Assembly (NCBI GenBank): GCA_943704525.1
Contig: CALSCQ010003081.1
Span: 1-18,620, forward strand
DNA: 18,620 nucleotides
Origin: Pigoraptor vietnamica
Taxonomy: Eukaryota > Opisthokonta > Filasterea
Reading direction: 5' to 3'
Below the pieces are notes generated by a model, which worked only from the letters and a program-made list of their open reading frames with translations, was not told the DNA's origin and ran no database searches. Both the position numbers and the translations under genes were made by a program. Below, piece by piece: positions 9,691 through 18,545 of this stretch (position 1 is the first letter of the stretch; every line of letters begins with the position of its first letter).

Positions 9691-11209
9691 ATGGTCATCC
9701 AGCCTGCGATCGCGCGCACACTGAGAATGGCATGCTCCGCAAGCACCGCCGTGTCCGGTCTCAGGGCGGCTTCAACACTCGCCGCGCCCACGACAACGCG
9801 CAAGATCCGCGTCAAGTCCCTCAGCACAAACTTCCGCGATGCCACGGAGATTGGTATGTGCGCATGATTGCTCGTTCGCTCCACGCACATGTTGTCTCCG
9901 GCGCTAAACACTATGTCCGTTTGCGCAGTCGAGGGTCCCATCACCATCGGTCCCAAGGACGTTGTCGTGACCAACGCGCACGTCGGCATCAATGCAAGCG
10001 ACATCAACTACACGGCGGGGCGCTACAACCCGGGCGTGCCCCCGCCCTTCGACGCCGGCTTTGAGGCCGTGGGTCACGTGGCCGCGGTTGGTCCCGAGGT
10101 CCGCGGGTTCAAAGTGGGGGACGCCGTCGGCTACATGGCCAACGGCGCGTTCGCGGAGCACATTGCGCTGCCGGCAAGCCGTGTCGTGCCACTTCCGAGC
10201 GCTCGTCCGGAGTACATTGCGCTGATGGTCAGCGGCCTCACGGCGTCAATCGCGCTCGACAAGGTCGGCGAGATCCGCAGCGGTAACACGGTGCTCGTGA
10301 CAGCGGCGGCGGGCGGCACGGGCCAATTTGCAGTGCAGCTGGCCAAGTTGGCCGGGTGCCACGTAATTGGCACGTGCTCGTCGGACGACAAGGCCGCGTT
10401 CCTGCGCGGTCTCGGGGCCGACCGGTGCGTGTTTGTGCCGTGTGCCATGCGTGTTGTTTGTGCGGCAAAGTGGCCAGAACAAGGCACACCGGGAGTGTGG
10501 GTGCTTGTTTCTTCCCCCCCCCGTGCCAGTGTGCTGAGATGCCCACGTGCAGCGTCATTAATTACAAGACGGAGGACCTCAACAAGGTGCTGAAGGACGA
10601 GTACCCCAACGGCATCGACTGCGTGTACGAGAGCGTCGGCGGGGACACGTTTGAGATTTGCGTCAACAGGCTCGCCCCGCACGGCCGCATAATCATTATT
10701 GGTACGCACTTGGCCGCGACACGCGAGCGCACTCTCGTTGCAACGCGAACGGATGTAACGATATGCGACACACACGCACACACGCACGCACACACGCACA
10801 CACACACACGCACAGGAGCACACACCATGCAGGGAACGTTGTGAGTGCTGTAGGCTGAAGCTTCCTCGTCCCACATTTTTTAGGCTTCATCTCCGGCTAC
10901 AGCGACGCCAAGGGGTTTACGGCCGTGAACACGGGCACGCTCCTCCCCAAGCTGCTCACCAAGTCAGCGTCCGTCCGCGGGTTCTTCCTTTTCAACTACG
11001 CGCACGCGTGGAAGGAGCACACGATCCGCCTCCTCTCCCTCATCAACGAGGGCAAGATCAAGGCGACGGTCGACCCGCGGTCCGCGCGCGGTGACTTTGT
11101 TGGGCTCGAGTCGGTCGCGGCTGCCGTCGAGTACCTCCACTCCGGAAAGAGCTTTGGGAAGGTCACTGTGCGGATCCCGGACGCGTCGGGCGCAAAGAGC
11201 GCGCTGTGA
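9691..11209 (+). CDS. PTGR3: PTGR3/ZADH2-type NADPH-dependent reductase (zinc-less MDR family), 4 exons, 377 aa
   Basis: Exons: 9691-9853, 9929-10424, 10553-10701, 10884-11209, with matching phases. The family reduces the activated double bond of 15-oxo-prostaglandins and related enones with NADPH. Diagnostic stretches are [15 protein letters not shown] (76-90), GFEAVG (98-103), the nucleotide-binding [15 protein letters not shown] (180-194), [40 protein letters not shown] and [10 protein letters not shown], all close to vertebrate PTGR3, and the length fits. Residues 1-45 are rich in Arg, Ser, Ala and Thr and nearly free of acidic residues, like a mitochondrial presequence. The protein ends KSAL, where the human protein ends SKL (a peroxisomal PTS1). 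An in-frame ATG at 9727 has the better context (A at -3, G at +4) and may be the true start. The native substrate here is unknown; a general enone reductase role is likely. Confidence 0.93.
10767..10814. repeat. (CA)n array in reductase intron 3
   Basis: A CA/CGCA dinucleotide array sits in the middle of the 10702-10883 intron, whose donor is GTACGC and acceptor TTTTTTAG. It resembles the CA arrays in other introns of the window. Confidence 0.9.
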
Positions 11210-11610
11210 ACGCGAGGTGTGTGAGCGCGAACACTGCGCGGGCGTTTGAGTGTTGTGCGGCTGTTATTGGTTGCGGTGTTGCGTGCGCGTGTTCCGTTCG
11301 CAATCCCCTGGGCCTGCTGGCCCGCGCGCTGGAAGTGGTGCTCGGACCGTGGCTGTGGATTCCATTCGCTGACCATTGCCACTCGTTCGCGCAGCTCGGT
11401 CGTGCGTTGTATGAAACCAGGCGTGCGTGCGTGCGTTGCCGTTTGCTATTACAAGAGTCTTGGAGTGCCCATTTGTGCGTCCTTAGTGGCAGTCGGCACA
11501 CGTCGCGCCTGCTTGCGCTGTGCAGGTGCACGCAGATTGTTCGCAATAGGACACCATTTATTGACTGTTACAGCCAGTGGGTGTACGGCGCGCACTCGCA
11601 CAACATTTCA
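11210..11610. other. Convergent 3' region between reductase and F-box genes
   Basis: Both flanking genes end here, so the ~400 bp should contain two 3' UTRs. On the minus strand there is a canonical poly(A) signal (listed separately). I see no AATAAA on the plus strand for the reductase. Long open frames crossing this region are unsupported by any protein signature. Confidence 0.6.
11557..11562 (-). terminator. Poly(A) signal AATAAA for the F-box gene
   Basis: TTTATT on the plus strand reads AATAAA on the gene strand, about 49 bases past the stop codon of the F-box/LRR gene. It is the only canonical hexamer found downstream of any gene in the window. Confidence 0.6.
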
Positions 11611-12690
11611 TCAGTCGAGTATTAGTGTGTGGACGCCACGCAGCAACTCAGACACTTCCGAAGCATTCACGCTGCAGTCGGTGAGAATGAGCGTGTGGAC
11701 CCGGCCGAGCGCAGACACATCGCGCACGTTCTCGCAGCCGAAGAGATTCAGCTCGTGCACGCTGCCGAGCGCAGAGACGTCGGAGATGCCGAAGCAGAAA
11801 TGCAGTTCAAGCGTGTGGACTTTGCCAAGCGCAGACACGTCGCAGATGTTATTACAACAGCCCAGGTTGAGCCTGCGGACGCCGCCAAGCGAAGAAACGT
11901 CTGTCACCCCGGGACACCCAGTGAGAGCCAGTCTCTGGACGCTCCCAAGCGCGCTCACGTCGCACACGTTTTGGCAGAACGCGAGGTCGAGGTCGTGGAC
12001 GCAGCCAAGAGCACTGACGTCGTTGACGTTGGTGTTGGCGAGGCTGAGCTTGTGGACGGTCCCGAGAGCGCTCACGTTGAACACTTTTCCGCAGCCTTGG
12101 AGGTTGAGCGTGTGGACGCGCCCCAGCGCCGAGACGTCCGAAATTCCCGTGCACCCTGGAAGTCTGAGTCTGTGCACGTTGCCGAGTGCGGATACGTCTG
12201 TTACAGAGACGCAATCCGCCAGGCTGAGAGTGTGAACGCCACCAAGCGCCGACACGTTTTCCAGGTCAATGCATCCGGCGAGGCTGAGCGAGTGCACGCG
12301 GCCGAGCGCAGACACGTTCCTCACATTAACACAATAAGCAAGGACGAGTGTGTGCACACCTCCGAGCGCAGAGACGTCTGACACCGTCTTGCACCCGTCG
12401 AGAATTAGTGTGTGGACGCTGCCGAGCGCCGAGACGTCGGTAATAGAGGCTGCGCTGAGTGACACGCGGAGGCGGCTGCGCGGGAGTTGCGCGTCAACAG
12501 TCGCGCGGAATGCATCGTCCTCGCTGTACCGCAGAGACGAGGCTTTTGATAGCGCATACAGCCGTTCGTAGCGCAGTACCCTCAGAAGTCGTCTGCAGGT
12601 GTGCGCGAGGGAGCGCCTGTCCGCCTTCGACAGGTACGGCAGCACGTGGACGACCACGGTCTCATCTGGTAGCGTCAGGAGCGCCGCCAT
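11611..12690 (-). CDS. F-box protein with 20-residue leucine-rich repeats, intronless, 359 aa
   Basis: Residues 6-46 (LPDETVVVHVLPYLSKADRR then SLAHTCRRLLRVLRYERL) fit an F-box, the motif that docks to SKP1 in SCF ubiquitin ligases. Residues 85-323 hold twelve tandem units with consensus DVSALGxVHxLxLxxCxxVx: eleven of 20 residues and one (repeat 7) of 19. A thirteenth unit and a degenerate end, LLRGVHTLILD, finish the protein. The LRR surface would recognise substrate. The ATG has A at -3 and G at +4; an open frame extends upstream only through a T60 homopolymer and is unlikely to be translated. It has no introns, unlike every neighbour, which suggests gene duplication by retrocopy or acquisition from elsewhere. 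Similar F-box/LRR families are expanded in protists and some giant viruses, so orthology cannot be assigned. The substrate is unknown. Confidence 0.9.
   Translation of the reverse strand: MAALLTLPDETVVVHVLPYLSKADRRSLAHTCRRLLRVLRYERLYALSKASSLRYSEDDAFRATVDAQLPRSRLRVSLSAASITDVSALGSVHTLILDGCKTVSDVSALGGVHTLVLAYCVNVRNVSALGRVHSLSLAGCIDLENVSALGGVHTLSLADCVSVTDVSALGNVHRLRLPGCTGISDVSALGRVHTLNLQGCGKVFNVSALGTVHKLSLANTNVNDVSALGCVHDLDLAFCQNVCDVSALGSVQRLALTGCPGVTDVSSLGGVRRLNLGCCNNICDVSALGKVHTLELHFCFGISDVSALGSVHELNLFGCENVRDVSALGRVHTLILTDCSVNASEVSELLRGVHTLILD
11662..12438 (-). repeat. 60-bp tandem coding repeat array (LRR units), ~13 copies
   Basis: The repeat keeps exact codon phase for 12 units plus a thirteenth partial unit; one unit (about 12019-12075) is 57 bp. 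Nucleotide similarity between units is strong around the codons for VSALG.VH, so the array is visible at DNA level. It leaves several antisense frames open, giving long spurious plus-strand ORFs across 11246-12381. Confidence 0.92.
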
Positions 12691-12770
12691 TTTCTCACGG
12701 TCGTTGGACGAAGGCCGCGCAATCGCAGCAAACCCGCGCAACTTAAGCAAGGGCAAAGAGAGTAACGGCG

Positions 12771-12832
<62 letters not shown>

Positions 12833-13234
12833 AGCAGACGCACGTCCAGGTGACATGGTGCAGGTGACATGATGGTGGACTCTGTCCTCTGACCTGGACA
12901 ACAAGGCACAACAACACCGAAGTTCGGCGACTTGAGTTCTTATTACTTTGCAGCCCGCGTGCCGTCCCACTCGTGCGGCCGCGGCGGCAATTACTGTACA
13001 AGTGTCATTAAGGTGCGAGGGACAAAAAACAGAAACACAGAAGCAAGCGCGCACGCAACGCACGCGCACGCATGCGCACGCAGCTCCGCCAGATCCCATA
13101 TGTCCAGAACAAGCTGCCATCGACGACGTCCCACGCAGCCGGTGCGCGACACGCCGTTGCTTCAGACAGCTCGGCACCCTCAAAAAAGCGAACCGACGCC
13201 GCGATCCCCTGCACCAAAACGGCACATCGGCCGC
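12691..13234. other. Intergenic region between F-box and HDAC genes
   Basis: This holds the 5' flank of the F-box gene and the 3' flank of the HDAC gene, both on the minus strand. Contents are the A60 run (12771-12830), a short direct repeat CAGGTGACATG (12847-12857 and 12861-12871), and an inverted repeat GTCCAGGT/ACCTGGAC (12844-12851 and 12892-12899). No AATAAA is seen for the HDAC gene. No gene signature was recognised. Confidence 0.6.
12771..12830. repeat. 60-nt A homopolymer (T60 on the F-box gene strand)
   Basis: Sixty consecutive A residues lie 81 bp upstream of the F-box ATG. On that gene's strand it is a T60 tract in the presumed promoter or 5' UTR. Poly(dA:dT) tracts exclude nucleosomes in many eukaryotes. 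It could also be the tail of a plus-strand retrotransposed fragment, or an inexact length from sequencing. Confidence 0.9.
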
Positions 13235-16200
13235 TCAGAGGTCCTTGTACCGGATGGGCACCCCGCGCTTGATGTTCGGCCGCGCCTCGCGCCCCTTGAG
13301 ACCACCGCCGGCGAAGAGCTCGGCGGGAATTTCGAACGACGCGGGCATTCTGAGGGTCTTCCAGTGCTTCTGCTGCACGTGGATCACCTGCCGGAGGGTC
13401 GTCACGGCGCAGGGGAGGGGGACCTCGGGCTTGCGCTCCTGCACGGCACTGCCGAGGCACGCCGGGAGATAGGGCTCACCGTCGCCCAGAAGCACCTGCG
13501 ATGCGATGCGATGCGCGGTAAGCATGGCTAAAAGTTACCGACGGGAGAGAAGTATGCGTGTGGGACTCTAGCGATGGAGTCCAGAGAATGCACGTGACAG
13601 GCATGTTGGCGCACCTGGAGGCACGCAGACGCGCTGGCGCTGAGCGAGGGGAGGTGGTAGCCGCCCTCGAGCGCAAGCACGAGTCGGCCGTTTGCGACGC
13701 CTTTCAGAAGCGCCGTCATGTGCGCAAAACCTGCGACGGAGGGCCAGTGTCAGCCTCACGTCAACAAGGCACACACTCGCACACACGCACAAATGACGGG
13801 CAATATAGAGACAAAGAGAAGCACGTATGAAGTAACACGCACAAAGGACGGGCAATATAGGTACAAAGAGAAGCACGTATGAAGTAACACGCGGGCGAGT
13901 GCCCACCTTCGGGTGTGACCTTGTAACCGCCAATGACGTCACCGTCAGCCGCGTCAAAGCCCGCGGACACGAGCACGACGTCCGGATTGAACTCGCGAGC
14001 GATGGGCATGACCACGTGGTGGAACGCGGCAAGGTACTCGGTGTTCCCCATGGCAGAGTCGCCGACGCTGCGACCGACAGACTCGCGCGCGCCCGTGCCC
14101 CACGGAATGTTCACGTTGAAGCCGACGCCCGCGCCCGCGCCGCACTCGTCCACCTTGCCCGTCGAAGGGTAGAAGTCGCCGTCGTACCGGTGAAGCGAAA
14201 TGTAGAGCACCTGCGAGCGCAGACGCGCGCCAGACATGAACTGTGAGACACATGCTCATCGCATGCAAGAGAGTGACGTACTCTTGCTGTGCCATAGAAC
14301 GACGAGTGTGCGCACGCGCAGGGCATCGCTTACGTTCGGGTTGTCGTAGAAAATGTTCTGCGTGCCGTTGCCGTGGTGCACGTCCCAATCGACGATGAGA
14401 ACGCGCTTGACGCCCAGCGACTCTATGGCAGTGGCGGCCGCGACGGCGACGTTGTTGAAGAAGCAGAATCCCCTGCACGCGCACCGCTGTCAGCCAGACA
14501 GAGGTGCACACGAACAGCCCACACGTCCATCTCTGCCAGTCGACCTCCTGCACAGCACAAGCGCGCACAGCTCGTGCATCCACCAGCGCACATATGCACA
14601 CGGACCCACACACACACACACCCAACGGCACCCAATCCCTCAAACGCAACACATCGCGCGCAAGCAAGACCCACATGGCCTCGTCAGCCTCCGCGTGATG
14701 GCCAGGCGGTCGGATGAGCGCAAATCCGTTTGTGAGTTCGCCGCGCACCACGCGCGCGAGGAGCTCCACAAGGCACCCCGCGGCCATCCGCGCCGCAGTG
14801 GGCGTAGCGTCCTGAGGGGTCCAGTAACAGCCATGTAACTACTATGAAGAATAGCACAGATTGGCGTACACACTCACGCAGGTACGCACACACACGCAGG
14901 CACGCACGCGCAGGTCGCGAAAGCAGCGATATCCGCACAAACGACGCACCTTGTTGAAGACCGTGTCGCCATCCACGCCGATGCCGCCGCAGTCGAGGTG
15001 CTCGCCGTTCGGCAGGCCCGCGCGGGGATCGTCGCGAAAGCCGTACGCGCGAATGTGGTCGCTCGAGTGAATGAGGGCGAGCTCCTCCTTGCGCACTTCG
15101 CGGGACGGAAGCACGCGACACCTGCAGCGGGGACGGGGGTTGGCCTCGATGCGCCAAAGTGGCGAGGGCGAACAACGTACGTGGACGGCGTACGAGAGAG
15201 AAGGGGTGCGGGTTGGAAGAATGGACTTTGACAGCAATACAAACGCAGACGGCCAATGGCGACAACCGACACGGAGAACCCAGCACATTCCCGTGGGCTG
15301 TCAAGACACGCACCTGTCGAGCAGGCCTCCGACGTCCATGACGTTGATGATGCGCACGAGGCGGTCCGGCTGTTCGGGGTGTACGGCGCTGGGGTTCGCA
15401 CACACGCACTCGTGGCGCAACATCGTGCTGTCGTAGACCATGCCCGTCTTGCTGCGCTCGGCGCGCGTCGCTGCACACGCACACACATATTCGTAAGTGA
15501 GTGACCACGCTCGCAGGGGCACCCGCGCACGATGAGAGGGCCGCAACACACACGCACACGAACGAGTGCCGCAAGTCGCACACACACGCGCACACGCGCA
15601 CACACCTTCCGACCGCCTGAGCTTCCATTTGTAGTCGTCCTCCATTCCGGCGGGACCCATGTTGACGCGATTGCCGCGCACGCGCCGAATGTCCCTCTGC
15701 GGCAACCACTCGTCGTACTCCGGCCCCCACCCCTCGTAATGCACGAGAAACACCGACCCCGACGGCGACATGCCGCCGCCCGCCACCGCATTCGACGCCG
15801 CCTGCAACAGGGGCGTCCCAAGCGCCCCAAGCGCGCTCACGGCAGCAGTGCCCGGCGGGTCCACTTCCATGGGCGTGGGACCATCGCCGCCGTTTGCGGT
15901 CGGTGCACTATCCGCGGTCGTAGCCGGCGGTGCCGCGGCGTTGTTCGGCGCAGGGGTGGGCTGCATGAGACGACGCACGCGGGCGCAGTGCCACACGCCG
16001 TCGCGATCGCGCGCCTCAACGCGGCTTCCGACGAGCCACTTTGCAGGTGCGGCGGGTGCGGCGTTTGCGGGCGGAGGGCGGCGGGGCTGTGAGGGGGAGC
16101 CCGGGGCGCTGTTTGGGGCGATTTTGGGCTCATCCGTGCGCAGCCTCTCCTTGGCCTTATCCTGCGACGGGGCGATTGGTGAGGAGACTGAGCAGGCACG

Positions 16201-18397
16201 CACAATCACACACGCACACACGCACCCACCAACACACGCAGACAGCCACCGACACGCACAGACACACGCAGAAACACGCACAAGCACCGCCAACCTACCG
16301 TCTTCGACCGCGGCTTCGCCTTGAGCTTGTCCGGATTCGCAGTGTCAAACACAGGCAGCGCATACTTGAGGGAGAGCTCGTCAGTCGACAGCCCGCTGTC
16401 CGCCATCCCCAGCAGCGCGCGCCGCCGCTCCACCTGCTCGGCCGTCAGCGTATGCGGCTTTGTGTCCATCACGTGAATCGCGCGCTGAATGGCGTTCATG
16501 CTCTCGTATGGGACCGACGGTGCGGTCGCCGCTGTCTGGCCGGCCGCAAGCGGCGACGACGCCAGCGACGAGCGCTTGCCCCGCGGCTTCTTCTCACCCG
16601 AGGCACCACCCGCGCCACCCGCAGCGCCCGACTGCGGCGTCACAGCCTTCGTCTTTCCGGAGCCAGAGACCTTCTGCGGCTGCGGCACGGGCGCAGGCGT
16701 CGACGCCAGGGGGGAGCGCTGCGGGAACGGGCGCGCGATCTGCTCAAACGACCAGCCGGCGTCCGGCCAAATGGCGTGGTCGCCGCGAGCGAGGCCGAGC
16801 GCAAGCACGTCGCCCTCGGGACCGGCCCAAGTGTACGCGTTCGGGTGCGCGTGCGGCGCCTCGCGAGAGGGCGGCGGGCGCAGGGAAGCGCGCTGCGGCT
16901 GCGGCGGTGTCCCCTGCATCACCGAGGGTGCCGTCGGGGCGACCTGCGGCTTGACGTCCGCGGGCGAAGGGCCCCGAAGGAACCCTTGCTGCATCTGATG
17001 CTGTTGCTGGAGGTGATAGAGAAGAGAGACGGCGCCGAGTGGCTCGCCCGACGCATCACCGGGGGGAACAGCGGCCGGGGGAAAGTCGCTGAGGGCCAGC
17101 GCGGGCGGCTCAGGCTTCGCGTGGAAGTCGAGGTACTTGGACGCGCGCGACGGCGGCTGAGCGGCGGAGAAGAACGGCGACGCTTGGGGTGTGGAGTGCG
17201 CCGACGCAGCGGCAAAGAGCGCGGCGGCCGCAGGCTTGACGTCGTCTGCGTGCGAAGGCCACACGGGAGACATGAGAGCAAGTTCGTTATCACTCTCACA
17301 CACAAGGGCGCACACACATAAGACCCAGCCTCCACTCATTACGACCGATATTGAGATTGATTCCCGTCGTAAGACAAATTCAATCCTCAGAGTATCGCAC
17401 CTTCGGCCTCGATCTCTGGCCCGATGAGAACCTCCGTCGAAAGCTTCCGCTGCCGCTTGGTGAGCTCGTAAGGGGTGCCGGGCATGGCCTCGGCCTCTTC
17501 GGGGTCTGCGATAGCCACACACGCGCGCACACACACACGTCAATATACAGGCAGGCAAGACGGACAGCCTCCACACGGCGTGATAAAGCAGAGGGAACAC
17601 ACGAGTGCCGGTGACGACCGCGCGAAGAGCAGTTGATGTTCACAGATGGCACTGAGCCGTTGATATTGACTACACAAGCGGGAGATCAGGTTGTGCGCAG
17701 GCAACGGACTCACTGTGCGAAAGGCGGCGCACGTAGAGCTCGCTCATGGACGAACGGCGCCGCTTGCGCCTCAGCTCGCTCTCTTTGGAGTCGGACATGT
17801 CGCGCTGCACACGAACGAGAAAGAGAGGAAAACGGCGTGAGCAGAAGAGAAATGAGTGTGCGTGTGTGCGTGTGAGTGAGTGAGTGTGTGCGTGCGTGTG
17901 CGTGAGTAAGTGTGTGTGTAAATAAGTGAGATTGTGGATAGAAAAGAGTCCGCGGACAGTGACACTCGGCCGCACAACTCACATTCGCCGACACAATCTG
18001 CGCAAACTGAATCTTCCGCTCCCCGCGCTCGCTGCGGTCCTTCGCCGACGCGTCAAAGTGGACGCTCGGTGTGCGCGGGAGTATCGGCACCGGAGAGCCC
18101 GTGTGCGAAGGCACTGCGGGGTTGCATGGGCGCATGAGAACAAGCGAAGACACACGCACACAGGAGTTATGCTCCAGAACAACAAGTACAAACTTCCACA
18201 CAACAGTGCAGACGTGCACGCACAAGGACGAGCCACTGGGCAGACACCCACCGCGCAAGTGCTGCTGCTGCATCCACCCCACGGCCTGAGGCATTTGTGG
18301 CTGGAGGTAGTCCGGATTGCCTGGCGTGCGCACAACATCAGAGTAAGTATGGCACCAAGGGCCCATTCCAACACTCACGCACACGCACACGCACCAC

Positions 18398-18429
<32 letters not shown>

Positions 18430-18545
18430 GCAAGCACACACACACACACACGGTTCTTCACAGCCCAAACAGACAGGTAGCAGGAAATGCCGTCTACACT
18501 CACCCATCGCCCACTGCATCTGCGACACAAATGAGTGCCCGTCGC
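13235..18545 (-). CDS. Class II histone deacetylase with N-terminal Tudor-knot (chromo-barrel), 5' partial, >=14 exons, >=1075 aa
   Basis: Exons: 18545-18504, 18320-18252, 18113-17983, 17804-17714, 17505-17401, 17245-16299, 16161-15606, 15470-15314, 15121-14950, 14811-14675, 14472-14334, 14210-13907, 13730-13615, 13495-13235. Every phase joins; the first exon starts at an acceptor, so the N-terminus is outside. In-window numbering: basic NLS-like LRRKRRRSS (92-100), disordered Pro/Ala/Gln-rich stretch (148-500), Tudor-knot (503-623: [21 protein letters not shown] then [18 protein letters not shown]) interrupted by about 70 Ala/Pro-rich residues, then the deacetylase (about 657-1000). Catalytic residues are intact: HH at 795-796 in [20 protein letters not shown], zinc ligands Asp833 and His835 in [11 protein letters not shown], Asp935 in [10 protein letters not shown], and Tyr975 in LALEGGYHL. 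It removes acetyl groups from lysines, likely on histones read by the Tudor-knot. Sequence favours Hda1/class IIa ([21 protein letters not shown]) but with Tyr, not the animal class IIa His. Exons A-F belonging to the same gene is phase-based inference. Confidence 0.9.
13785..13888. repeat. 52-bp tandem duplication in an HDAC intron
   Basis: Two near-identical 52-bp units, 13785-13836 and 13837-13888, each run from ACGCACAAA through GACGGGCAATATAG to CACGTATGAAGTAAC. They differ at about two positions. They make up most of the intron 13731-13906 that separates VTPEG from FAHMT. Confidence 0.9.
16197..16285. repeat. Imperfect (CA)n array in an HDAC intron
   Basis: CACACGCACACACGCACCC-type sequence fills the intron 16162-16298. 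On the gene strand it is TG-rich, opposite to the CA-rich sense strand of the last cyclase intron, so the array has no fixed orientation relative to transcription. Confidence 0.85.
17856..17922. repeat. (TG)n/(TGAG)n array in an HDAC intron
   Basis: GTGTGCGTGTGTGCGTGTGAGTGAGTG-type sequence lies in the intron 17805-17982. The gene strand reads CA-rich here. Confidence 0.85.
18373..18451. repeat. (CA)n array in an HDAC intron
   Basis: A near-pure CA array of about 80 bp lies in the intron 18321-18503 between the first two exons seen in the window. Confidence 0.9.

Noticed and set aside
11246-12381. Plus-strand ORFs (329 and 250 aa) with 20-residue periodicity
   Set aside because: They are antisense readings of the 60-bp LRR repeat, whose period is a multiple of three and lacks stops; they carry no F-box and no fold signature.
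11611-12690. Giant-virus origin of the F-box/LRR gene
   Set aside because: Similar repeat families exist in both protists and large DNA viruses; the sequence alone cannot decide direction or origin, so it is not claimed.
12771-12830. Poly(A) tail proving the F-box gene is a retrocopy
   Set aside because: The A run is on the plus strand and upstream of the minus-strand gene, so it is on the wrong side and strand to be that gene's own tail.
12932-13531. Plus-strand ORF of 199 aa between the F-box and HDAC genes
   Set aside because: It runs antisense through the HDAC C-terminal exon and has no recognisable domain.
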